The notes under the pieces were generated by a model, which saw only the letters and a program-made list of their open reading frames with translations, had not been told where the DNA came from and ran no database searches. Positions 54,447-61,837 of a DNA stretch of 64,000 bases are shown piece by piece. Source of the DNA: Morganella morganii_D (GTDB lineage Bacteria; Pseudomonadota; Gammaproteobacteria; Enterobacterales; Enterobacteriaceae); NCBI GenBank assembly GCA_044772875.1, contig CP173058.1:682001-746000 (forward strand), written 5' to 3'. Position 1 is the stretch's first letter. The number at the start of each line of letters is the position of its first letter. A program made the translations under genes and the position numbers.

Positions 54447-54905
54447 TTACTGAGTACGCTCACTTAAATAGCGGTTGTAATCCGGAATCACGATATCCAC
54501 ATCATTATCGAAATCCGGCGAGTGGATAATAAAATCGGCGGTGGACATATTGGTTGCCACCGGGATATTCCAGACGGTCGCCAGACGCAGCAGGGCTTTC
54601 ACATCCGGGTCATGCGGTACCGCATTGAGCGGATCCCAGAAGAAAATCAGCACATCAATTTTCTCTTCCGCAATCATTGACCCTATCTGCTGATCCCCGC
54701 CCATCGGGCCGCTCAGCATACCGGTGATGTCAAGCCCGGTTTCGCGGCTGATAATCTTACCGGTGGTGCCGGTGGCGAACAGTTCGTGGCTCTCTAATTT
54801 AGCCAGATTGCGTTTAACCCAGTCCAGTAATTTGGTTTTATAGTGATCGTGAGCCACAAGGGCAATTTTTTTATGCTTGGTCAGTACTCGGGTAGTCGAT
54901 TCCAT
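54447..54905 (-). CDS. mgsA: Methylglyoxal synthase
   Basis: The 152-residue enzyme converts dihydroxyacetone phosphate to methylglyoxal and phosphate, a bypass of lower glycolysis. 'GPMGGDQQIG' near residue 66 carries the catalytic aspartate, and 'FFWDPLNAVPHDPDVKAL' follows near 86. The ATG at 54905 ('MESTTRV') gives the enteric length; 22 upstream in-frame codons are excluded. The product is detoxified by the pathway that includes GloC. Confidence 0.96.
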   Translation of the reverse strand: MESTTRVLTKHKKIALVAHDHYKTKLLDWVKRNLAKLESHELFATGTTGKIISRETGLDITGMLSGPMGGDQQIGSMIAEEKIDVLIFFWDPLNAVPHDPDVKALLRLATVWNIPVATNMSTADFIIHSPDFDNDVDIVIPDYNRYLSERTQ

Positions 54906-55036
54906 AACGCTCTCTTTTCCGGCGAATAAAATGTTATTCAATAACATAAGCGAAAAAAAGGGTTCCGCCAACAGGTGATTTTCAATTCAGTATGCTATAA
55001 CTCAGATTGTTATGCAGGATGATAAAAGAGGCTTAT

Positions 55037-55450
55037 ATGAATGACACATTTCTGACCGGTATTCTACAGCAGGTAAAAACTATCGCCGTAGCCGGCGCGA
55101 GTGATAAACCGGATCGCCCTGTTTATCATGTGATGGAATATCTGCTGGGGCAGGGATACCGGGTGATTCCGGTGAATCCGAAACTGGCGGGAAAAACCCT
55201 GATCGGACAATTGGTATATGCCTCGCTGGCCGATATTCCGGAGCCGGTGGATATGGTGGATGTTTTCCGTAACGCGGATGCCGCGCCGGGCATTGCACAG
55301 GAAGCGATTGCTGTGAAAGCGAAAGTGCTGTGGCTGCAACAGGGAATTGTCAGCAGTGAGGCAAAATCACTGGCAGAAAACGGCGGGTTGCTGTTTGTTG
55401 AGGATCGCTGTCCGAAAATTGAGATCCCGCGTCTGGGGCTGGAAAAGTAA
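55037..55450 (+). CDS. yccU: CoA-binding domain protein YccU
   Basis: The 137-residue Rossmann-fold protein of the CoA-binding family begins 'MNDTFLTGIL' and contains 'AVAGASDKPDRPVYHVM' near residue 20, 'VIPVNPKLAGK' near 44 and 'VDMVDVFRN' near 70. The C-terminal 'RCPKIEIPRLGL' is typical. The function is unknown. ATG 55037 is chosen (AGAGG upstream), which drops a 10-residue in-frame extension. Confidence 0.92.
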   Translation: MNDTFLTGILQQVKTIAVAGASDKPDRPVYHVMEYLLGQGYRVIPVNPKLAGKTLIGQLVYASLADIPEPVDMVDVFRNADAAPGIAQEAIAVKAKVLWLQQGIVSSEAKSLAENGGLLFVEDRCPKIEIPRLGLEK

Positions 55451-55485
55451 GCAAAATAAAGCCCCGGCATGTGAGTGGCGGGGCT
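55446..55485 (-). terminator. Intrinsic terminator of hspQ
   Basis: On the minus strand AGCCCCG/CGGGGCT is followed by the T-rich TTATTTT. It lies between convergent yccU and hspQ. Confidence 0.75.
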
Positions 55486-55494
55486 CTTCGTGTG

Positions 55495-55812
55495 TTAATT
55501 GCGCAACCGCGGAGACTGTAACTGGTTGCGGATGGACTCAGCCAGTTCATCCATAGTGATGTTATCAGGGTGGTCTTCATCCATCTCATAGGTGATCTGG
55601 GCTTCTGCCAGATAGCTATGGATTGGCTCACCGTTATCGTCTTCCATCACGACGTGGTACCAGGGCGCAGAGCGCAGGTTCATATTGGATGCGATGTCGT
55701 CCTCTTCCGGCTGATCCAGTGAGTATTCAGCATCAATGTCGACAATCACGCCCAGGTAGCCAAGCAGCTTATGGCGAACTTGTTGTCCGATACCGAACTT
55801 ACTTGAAATCAT
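55495..55812 (-). CDS. hspQ: Heat shock protein HspQ
   Basis: The 105-residue hemimethylated-DNA-binding-like protein (YccV) acts as a specificity factor for Lon and affects DnaA levels in E. coli. Blocks 'SKFGIGQQVRHKLLGYLGVIVDID' (in part near residues 4-20) and 'APWYHVVMEDDNGEP' are diagnostic. ATG codons at 55815 and 55812 follow GGAGG; 55812 gives the E. coli length. An upstream GTG is too close to the ribosome site. Confidence 0.95.
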   Translation of the reverse strand: MISSKFGIGQQVRHKLLGYLGVIVDIDAEYSLDQPEEDDIASNMNLRSAPWYHVVMEDDNGEPIHSYLAEAQITYEMDEDHPDNITMDELAESIRNQLQSPRLRN

Positions 55813-56017
55813 CATAATCACCTCCGAAGAAACTTTGCTCTGTTACTGATATGGGGGGTACTGATGACAGATTCAATCCCTTAACAGATTGTTGTTTCCT
55901 ATCACTGCAATCAGCAACAGCTGACAATTTCAGGTTATCGGGGAGCAGGGAAAATTACAACCGGCAGACAGCGATACAGATTAAAATAGCGATATTTTCA
56001 GAAAAAGGAGCGACATA

Positions 56018-56296
56018 ATGAAGAACGGACGACATTTTGCCGTATACGGGCGCGTTCAGGGCGTCGGTTTCCGCTATCAAACGTTTTACTGGGCAAAACG
56101 CCATAATGTGACCGGTTTTGTCCGCAATCGTCAGGATGGCAGTGTGGAAATTGAGGCTTATGGTGACGAAAGTGTGCTGGACGCGATGACCGCGTGGCTG
56201 GAAGCAGGCGGGCCGCCGGGGGCAAAAGTGACAGATATCATCGCAACCCCCTGTGATTACAGGGAAGTTGCGGTATTTCGTGTCCGCCACGAATAA
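56018..56296 (+). CDS. acyP: Acylphosphatase
   Basis: The 92-residue enzyme hydrolyses acyl phosphates. The catalytic pair fits: Arg19 in 'GRVQGVGFRYQ' (11-21) and Asn37 in 'GFVRNRQDGSVE' (33-44). A clear AAGGAG precedes the ATG. It is convergent with tusE, seven bases away, with no obvious terminator between them. Confidence 0.96.
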   Translation: MKNGRHFAVYGRVQGVGFRYQTFYWAKRHNVTGFVRNRQDGSVEIEAYGDESVLDAMTAWLEAGGPPGAKVTDIIATPCDYREVAVFRVRHE

Positions 56297-56303
56297 ACGG
56301 ATA

Positions 56304-56633
56304 TCAGATACACTTCACCGGTTTCGGCAGACCGGCCAGTTTTGTTGCCTGTTTGGCGGGGCCTTTGGGAAACAGGCGGTACAGGTAACGGCTGTTACCG
56401 CGTTCCTCGCCATACTTCTGCGTGATGGCTTTCACCAGCATACGGATAGCCGGTGAGGTATTATATTCCAGATAAAAATCCCGCACAAAGCGGATAACTT
56501 CCCAGTGCTGCTCTGTCAGGGTAATGTCTTCCTGTTCAGCCAGCAGCGGCACCATCGCCTCCTGCCAGTCCTGCACATTGAGTAAATAGCCGTGGGGATC
56601 AGTGGCGATTTCACGCCCTTCAAACACAAACAT
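56304..56633 (-). CDS. tusE: Sulfur relay protein TusE
   Basis: The 109-residue DsrC-like protein takes sulfur from TusD and passes it with MnmA to tRNA for 2-thiouridine at U34. The catalytic cysteine is Cys108 in the C-terminal 'LPKPVKCI'. 'FVRDFYLEYNTSPAIRML' near 64 is highly conserved. ATG 56633 ('MFVFEGREI') is chosen; an in-frame extension of 13 residues is rejected. It lies next to serT, as in the E. coli region. Confidence 0.95.
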   Translation of the reverse strand: MFVFEGREIATDPHGYLLNVQDWQEAMVPLLAEQEDITLTEQHWEVIRFVRDFYLEYNTSPAIRMLVKAITQKYGEERGNSRYLYRLFPKGPAKQATKLAGLPKPVKCI

Positions 56634-56824
56634 AATCGGAACCTGCTGAAAATGAGAATGAAAATGTAGCAAAAATCCGCCGCTATCCCAAGCATCAGAG
56701 GAAAGAAACCGGATTTTGTGATGATAAAATCAGCTAACACATTGAGAAATGACTAAATTTCCGGCATTCAGACTATCCGGGACTTTACAAGGCGCAGTGA
56801 GAAGACTATAGTGCTCGTCATTGC

Positions 56825-56912
56825 GGAGGGGTGGCCGAGCGGCTTAAGGCAGCGGTCTTGAAAACCGCCGACGGGAAACCGTCCGAGAGTTCGAATCTCT
56901 CCTCCTCCGCCA
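56825..56912 (+). tRNA. serT: tRNA-Ser (UGA anticodon)
   Basis: This 88-base gene folds as a class II (long variable arm) tRNA. The acceptor GGAGGGG pairs with CTCCTCC (one G-T pair), the D-arm is GGCCGAGCGGCTTAAGGC-like, the anticodon loop reads TCTTGAAAA with anticodon TGA, the variable arm is GACGG/CCGTC and the T-loop is TTCGAAT. CCA is encoded. Its 3' end is a common integration site for satellite prophages, and mobile-element debris follows. Confidence 0.97.
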
Positions 56913-57060
56913 TTTCAACGTCTCCCTGTATCTCCTGATGTCTTTTAATCCCTGATAAATCAAGCCATGAAACAAAATTAACGTCTCTAATCGTGAACAA
57001 TAAGGCGTTTAATTGAGCGGCTTTATTGGTCACACTCTCCAACTTAATTTCATGTGCCAT
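56913..57060 (-). pseudogene. Fragment of a satellite-phage-like small gene
   Basis: The frame starting at ATG 57060 reads 'MAHEIKLESVTNKAAQLNAL', similar in style to small proteins found after ash-like genes in P4-like satellites. It stays open for about 49 codons and then runs antisense through the tRNA, where the sequence is no longer protein-like ('SRSATPP' is a known artefact of tRNA-Ser). I read it as a gene cut at the tRNA border. It follows the Ash-like pseudogene with TGACATG spacing. Confidence 0.4.
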
Positions 57061-57061
57061 G

Positions 57062-57323
57062 TCACACCGCCTTAACCGGAATCTGTGTTGCCAGTGATAA
57101 AATATAATCACGGACAAGCTGTAATTTCGCAGATCGTAAATCTGAAGCCTGCACCTCTTTGCATTCTGGTTTTGTGTTCTGGTCGATAAGCGGGTGCCAT
57201 CGTCAGTGGCGTATGCTGCAATATCGCATCTGGTGCCTGATTTAAACGAAAGAACCCGGCGCAGAAACCGGAAGCCGTTTTATGAAGGACTGACGGGAAA
57301 ATGTCATATTTAAGGAAAGCCAT
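57062..57323 (-). pseudogene. Frameshifted Ash-like satellite prophage gene
   Basis: One frame (57323-57108) contains 'KTASGFCAGFF' and ends 'GAGFRFTICEITACP'; the adjacent frame continues at the same point with 'LQLVRDYILSLATQIPVKAV' and stops at 57062. Joining them with one frame change at about 57120 gives a protein of the Ash type (phage P4 and relatives), whose members share an 'RFT..EI' segment and an 'RDYI.SL' tail. It is therefore a probable frameshifted remnant. Similarity is from memory. Confidence 0.45.
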
Positions 57324-57517
57324 GCTGAATCATGGTTTGAACAGTTAACGCGCTGACAGTGAATTATGACCGGCGCTAAATTGAAAGCGCCGGAAACAAA
57401 TGCAGGATATGCAAATAAAGTGAGCTTGCGCTTTCATGGTGATTATGGAATATTGCAATTTCACTTAAGTATCGGCGTGATATCGGTGCTGTATTTTTGT
57501 CTGATGTAAGGGAGTAC

Positions 57518-58354
57518 ATGAGCGATAAAAAGTACGATCCGATAATGAGCGGTTATCTCGGAGATATTCTGAGCGGAAAAGCGAAAATCAATGAGCTTCG
57601 GCCTCAGCATGAATTCTTTGATGCTATCGGGCTGGAAAAGCAGTTGCGGGACAATGAACGGGTGATTGTTTTGCTGACCCCGCCGGAGGCCAGGATTGTT
57701 CTGGATGAATTGAGAAATAACGGCGTATCTTATAGCCGTGATGCATATTCCTTTGTTAGTTCTTATATCGGTAATATCCGCGAAGCTTCCTATGTAGCTG
57801 AGTTATTGCGTGAGTTTAATTTTAAATTTGGTATTACTGCAACTGAATATGTTGCGGCCAACGGCAGCGTTATGATCAAACTCAGTGGTTATGCCGGATT
57901 ACGCCACAGGTTGAATGCCACTCATTATCTTGCAAATAACGGTAAATTAATCGGCATGGGTATTGGTCAGCGTGGACTCAATGCCGCGACAATTAGCGGT
58001 ATGCGTTATACTTTTATCGCGGCAGCGGGATTCCGTGTGTTACAACTTATCTTCCAAAAAGATTATGATTTGTATAATTTTATTGGGGATATTACGATGG
58101 ATGTGGCTAAGCTGGGAGTCGCTTCGTTTGTGGCATGGGGAGGTGGGTCTACGTTTATAGCTGTAACATCCGCTTTATCTATTGGTGCAAGCCCTTTAAT
58201 TGTTGGTGTTATTGTGTTCGGTTTAGGTTTTGGGATTGCTTATGGCTTAAATTATATAGATGAAAAATATCACATTAGTGAAAAACTTATTGAAAAAATG
58301 AGAGAAGTTAAGAGTCAACCAGAAGGTGATAAATACTGGAAGGGAAATAGATAA
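57518..58354 (+). CDS. Putative membrane-inserting toxin, unrecognised family
   Basis: I do not recognise this 278-residue protein with certainty. The N-terminal part is hydrophilic and opens 'MSDKKYDPIMSGYLGD'; the C-terminal part has a helical hairpin of two hydrophobic segments (about 205-250, 'FVAWGGGSTFIAVTSALS' and 'IVGVIVFGLGFGIAYGL') plus a weaker one near 170-185. No signal peptide is seen. AAGGGAG supports ATG 57518. It overlaps the next gene by one base (TAATG). A late hydrophobic hairpin followed by a coupled membrane protein is the layout of a pore-forming toxin with its immunity protein. A non-toxic membrane protein remains possible. Confidence 0.5.
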   Translation: MSDKKYDPIMSGYLGDILSGKAKINELRPQHEFFDAIGLEKQLRDNERVIVLLTPPEARIVLDELRNNGVSYSRDAYSFVSSYIGNIREASYVAELLREFNFKFGITATEYVAANGSVMIKLSGYAGLRHRLNATHYLANNGKLIGMGIGQRGLNAATISGMRYTFIAAAGFRVLQLIFQKDYDLYNFIGDITMDVAKLGVASFVAWGGGSTFIAVTSALSIGASPLIVGVIVFGLGFGIAYGLNYIDEKYHISEKLIEKMREVKSQPEGDKYWKGNR

Positions 58355-58764
58355 TGAATAAAGGTAAATTAATAAAACTTTCACTTTCTTTATTTTTATT
58401 CTTTATGATTTCTTTTGGTGTTTTTTTATTGGGTGTGCTTTCGGTTTATGATTTCTTTAATGCGTCCGATGTTATTTCATTATCATATTCATCCACGTTG
58501 TGTCTTTCTGGTATAATTATTAGCTATTTATTTCTAAGCCTATTATACAACTTAATAACTCAAGTGATAATAAAAAAACCAAAAAAAAATATTTCTTACC
58601 AAATAGTAGGAATATTCCTTGTTATTTGGATTTTTTTATCTTTTCCTATTACCTGGATAGGAAGTTATTACCTAACATCTCATAATTATCAAAAGTGCCC
58701 ACCAACCAGTCTTTTTACTCAGTATTACACAACTGACCTTTCTTTGTGCTCATCTCCACCATGA
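58354..58764 (+). CDS. DUF1240-like membrane protein, probable immunity
   Basis: This 136-residue, very AT-rich protein has three hydrophobic segments (about 8-30, 45-72, 86-110) and a Cys-containing C-terminus 'NYQKCPPTSLFTQYYTTDLS', which resembles DUF1240 inner-membrane proteins of Morganellaceae and Yersinia. Its start shares one base with the preceding stop, so translation is coupled. Membrane topology next to a putative membrane toxin suggests an immunity role. Base composition differs strongly from the backbone, indicating transfer. Confidence 0.5.
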   Translation: MNKGKLIKLSLSLFLFFMISFGVFLLGVLSVYDFFNASDVISLSYSSTLCLSGIIISYLFLSLLYNLITQVIIKKPKKNISYQIVGIFLVIWIFLSFPITWIGSYYLTSHNYQKCPPTSLFTQYYTTDLSLCSSPP

Positions 58765-58849
58765 TATGCAATTTGAGCGGAGACAAGTCACTCATAGTAT
58801 TCTGTAATCAACCATACTTAAGCTAAATTCAATGTAATAGGAAAGTTGT

Positions 58850-58924
58850 ATGCCGTATAAAAAAGATGATCCGACATGGAGCGGGTATATGGGTGATTAC
58901 CTGCGCGGAAATGTAGGCGCCTGA
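58850..58924 (+). pseudogene. Truncated copy of the toxin-like 5' end
   Basis: The short frame 'MPYKKDDPTWSGYMGDYLRG' mirrors the start of the gene at 57518 ('MSDKKYDPIMSGYLGD'). It has its own AGGAAAG ribosome site and stops after 24 codons, where unrelated YagK-like sequence begins. It is a paralogue fragment left by recombination. Confidence 0.6.
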
Positions 58925-59387
58925 TTACGCTTATGACCGGTCAAACCGTGAAATAACCCGTTTTATTGAATCGCTGAAAGCACGACTGTGCACAGATACG
59001 GCCAGGAAAGCTCAGCGCTGGGGCAGGCAGCTCAGCCATAGTCTGCGGTACATCCGGGTAAGAGAGTTTGGCGGGACGAGACACCGGAAGCATTACCACC
59101 TGGTGTTACTGTTCAATAAAGACATTTATCACACAGCAGGCCGTTTTAACGGCGGGGACAGTCTGGCAGGTATGATGCAGCAGGCATGGTGCAGTGCGCT
59201 GGGTCTGCGTGCTGAGTGCTATGCCCACCTGGTACATTTCCCTGAGAAGGGGGCTATGTATCTGTGCAGTCACAGCCCGGATTACAAGACTCAGCGTGCT
59301 TTATTGGTTTTGCAGCTGGATTATTTAGCCAAAGACTACACGAAAGACTATCACGATGGTTACCGGTCTGGGGGTACCAGCCGGTGA
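58917..59387 (+). pseudogene. YagK/YfjJ-type (inovirus Gp2-like) fragment
   Basis: The frame is open from 58917 to the stop at 59387 (about 156 codons) but lacks its own start until ATG 59103. It reads 'RYIRVREFGG', 'RKHYHLVLLFNKD', 'MMQQAWCSALGL' and ends 'YLAKDYTKDYHDGYRSGGTS', the pattern of YagK/YfjJ C-terminal domain proteins of inovirus and P4-like elements. The 5' part is replaced by the toxin-like fragment. Probably a non-functional remnant, though an internal start could give a 94-residue product. Confidence 0.6.
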
Positions 59388-59566
59388 ATCATTTTTTACA
59401 AAGAATCTCTATATTATAGAGCATATCCGTAACTCATTGTAAAGAAAATCAAACAGCTGAGAATTGTTGTGGCACAATAAATTTAGTCACCTGAATAAAG
59501 GGAAGAGATCATATAACCCCCTGTATGTAACTCGCAATTAAAATGTGACAGAAATAGATGTGAATT
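59388..59566 (-). other. Gap between element remnant and tssF
   Basis: About 180 AT-rich bases contain no gene and no convincing terminator for the leftward T6SS operon; this is the boundary between mobile debris and the secretion cluster. Confidence 0.4.
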
Positions 59567-61300
59567 TTAAATTAACGATTTATATCCGTTCAGTAAATAT
59601 GGCGATAAATGCCAGACTGTATCATTGTCTGTAAACTGTATATTCATTTTCAGCAGCATATTTTCTGACAGGCAGAACGGGAAGAAATGATATAAATGCA
59701 TGACAAACATAAAGGCGTCGCCGGTATTGTCATATTTATGCGGATCCAGTGTCATTGTCAGATCCAGACAGCGGTAAGGTTTTCCCCGGACAAGGCGGTC
59801 ATCCAGTACCGAGTCAACGGTGTGAATGCCGCTCAGCAGCTGGTTTATCTGTTTGCAGCGCTGCCGGTCTGTATCCTGATACAGCACATAATCACTGATC
59901 AGCTGTTTTACCGAATCCACTGACGACAGCATAAAACTGTTGGCACTGTAGTGCGACAGCAGATTCCAGTAAGCGTGATTATCCGTTATCGGCGGGTAGC
60001 ACGGCGTGCATTGTGTGACACCGGAGGCGGTCAGTAAATCCGGCAGCAGCGGGCTGAGATGGCAGATGTCCGCAGCACGGCTTCGCGGCGTACTGATAAT
60101 ACAGCGGTAAGTACAGCGAAAATGCGGGCCCGGCGGAACGGTCAGTGCTTTGCCGTGATTATCATAAAAATGGATATAGTAATGATTCTGGCCGGTGATG
60201 GTTTTATCGATGCTGAGCGCGTAAAACCAGGCATCCTGATATTGCGGCAGCAGCCGGGAAGCGGGCGCCAGGTGAGTTACCGGATAGAAATCCGCGACAA
60301 CGCCCCGGAATTCTTCGTGAGGCTCAAAAGCCAGCTGAATATGTTCCAGTTCCGTAATGTAGTGAGCATCATCCGCCGGCAGGCGATAAACTGCTTCATT
60401 TTCATGAAAATCCAGAATGATTTCGTTTTGTTCTTCCTGATTCACCACGGCGGCACAATTAAGCAGAAAGCTGTTTGTCAGTTGATCATTACGCAGCGGT
60501 AACTGTTTGCTGAAATAAATATTCAGTGTGAAGGTATCTGATAATACCCAGTCGAGTTCCGGAACAATCGCCGGAATATCGATATTGATAAAATGATGCA
60601 CATGATCGATATATAACCCTTCCAGAAGTTTTTGCGGCCAGTTCGGTTTTTCATCCGTACCGGATAATACCGAATTATTTTTTCCGATCTGCGGAATAAA
60701 GCTGAACCGGGTTTCATCACCGTGATACAGCATATCGCTGTGAGCCAGTTCAATATGATCAAAATACTGGCTCAGCCACAGTAATAAAATACCGGCGGAA
60801 GAGACGGCGGGATCAAGAAAACAGGTGAGCTGTGCTGTTTCCGGTTCTTTATGGCTGCCGCGGTATTTAAATTCCAGTGACAGACAGCTTTTTGACGGGT
60901 GGTGCGTCACGTAGCGGCGTAATAACGTGTAAGGCTGTAACATCGCCGGGTTACAGGTTGTGAAGATTTCCTCTGCCGTGCCTTTTACTACGGTTCCGGC
61001 GGGGATCGCCAGCGGAAAATCAATCTGCTCCCGATCATCAAAACGGACAACTGCCGTGGCCGGGATACCTTTTATCGCCCGGGATTGCAGGCGCTGTAAC
61101 AGTGGCAGGGTAATTTCAGGAAATGCATCATCCACTTTTTCCTGCAACCGGGCACTGAGAAAGGCAAACCCTTCCAGCAGGCTGCCGCTTTGTTTATCAT
61201 GCGGGTCGAGAACATCAGCAAGGTGCGGGTAATCGCGGATAAACTCGCGGCTGAGTTGCTGTAAATAATGCTGTTCCTGTAAAAATTTAATTTCGCTCAT
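59567..61300 (-). CDS. tssF: Type VI secretion baseplate subunit TssF
   Basis: The 577-residue protein (VasA/ImpG family) forms baseplate wedges with TssG, TssE and TssK. It begins 'LQEQHYLQQLSREFIRDYPHLA', with 'DPHDKQSGSLLEGFAFLSARLQEKVDD' in parts near 32-58, both typical. The C-terminal region holds 'KPYRCLDLTMTLDP' near 512. The length is normal. It is the last T6SS gene on this side; its usual partner tssG is not downstream. Confidence 0.88.
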   Translation of the reverse strand: MSEIKFLQEQHYLQQLSREFIRDYPHLADVLDPHDKQSGSLLEGFAFLSARLQEKVDDAFPEITLPLLQRLQSRAIKGIPATAVVRFDDREQIDFPLAIPAGTVVKGTAEEIFTTCNPAMLQPYTLLRRYVTHHPSKSCLSLEFKYRGSHKEPETAQLTCFLDPAVSSAGILLLWLSQYFDHIELAHSDMLYHGDETRFSFIPQIGKNNSVLSGTDEKPNWPQKLLEGLYIDHVHHFINIDIPAIVPELDWVLSDTFTLNIYFSKQLPLRNDQLTNSFLLNCAAVVNQEEQNEIILDFHENEAVYRLPADDAHYITELEHIQLAFEPHEEFRGVVADFYPVTHLAPASRLLPQYQDAWFYALSIDKTITGQNHYYIHFYDNHGKALTVPPGPHFRCTYRCIISTPRSRAADICHLSPLLPDLLTASGVTQCTPCYPPITDNHAYWNLLSHYSANSFMLSSVDSVKQLISDYVLYQDTDRQRCKQINQLLSGIHTVDSVLDDRLVRGKPYRCLDLTMTLDPHKYDNTGDAFMFVMHLYHFFPFCLSENMLLKMNIQFTDNDTVWHLSPYLLNGYKSLI

Positions 61301-61346
61301 GAGTGACTCTGCGGCTGCCGGTAATCAGTATTTATTGTACGGAGAA

Positions 61347-61826
61347 TTAACGTGTGCTCTCTTCCCGGCAGCAATAGCCGGATGTTCCTGCCATGACATG
61401 CTGAAAAATAATATCTTTGTATTTCACACTGACCGTTTCTTCCGGCTGCGCGTCATTATTATCCGCTGAGTGCGGATAATTGCTGTTAATGCTGACAATG
61501 GATGCCTGACGCAGTGTGACGGTGAAATATTTTTCCTGTGAGCCGTTTTGTGATGTCCGGTAAAAACTGAATACCATCTCCATCACTTCATTATTAGCTA
61601 TCGCATTCGCCAGCAACGGGGTCGATTTATCCAGCAGTTTGACAAAATTCACCGGGCTGAACGTCAGGTTTTGGCTGCGGTTAAACATATTATTCAGATG
61701 AAGCACAAATATTTCATTTTCGTGGCCCGATTGATATTTATTACCGATGGAATCAAGACTGCCGCAACCCTGTGAAATATTGCCCTGCTGGTTACCGTTG
61801 AGACTTAAATAGATCATATTTGCCAT
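61347..61826 (-). CDS. hcp: Type VI secretion tube protein Hcp
   Basis: The 159-residue protein has the Hcp beta-barrel pattern: 'MIYLSLNGNQQGNISQGC' at the N-terminus, 'MVFSFYRTSQNGSQEKYFTVTL' (in parts about 85-105) and the late 'VSVKYKDIIFQHV'. Hcp hexamers stack into the secreted tube. AAGGAAAA lies before the ATG. It sits 11 bases after vasL and 46 before tssF, so it is part of the operon rather than an orphan hcp. The C-terminus has two adjacent Cys ('GYCCRE'). Confidence 0.9.
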   Translation of the reverse strand: MANMIYLSLNGNQQGNISQGCGSLDSIGNKYQSGHENEIFVLHLNNMFNRSQNLTFSPVNFVKLLDKSTPLLANAIANNEVMEMVFSFYRTSQNGSQEKYFTVTLRQASIVSINSNYPHSADNNDAQPEETVSVKYKDIIFQHVMAGTSGYCCREESTR

Positions 61827-61837
61827 GACTGTTTTCC

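Noticed and set aside
56818..56912. Protein-like reading antisense to tRNA-Ser
   Set aside because: The translation 'FKTAALSRSATPP' is the well-known artefact of the complementary strand of tRNA-Ser genes.
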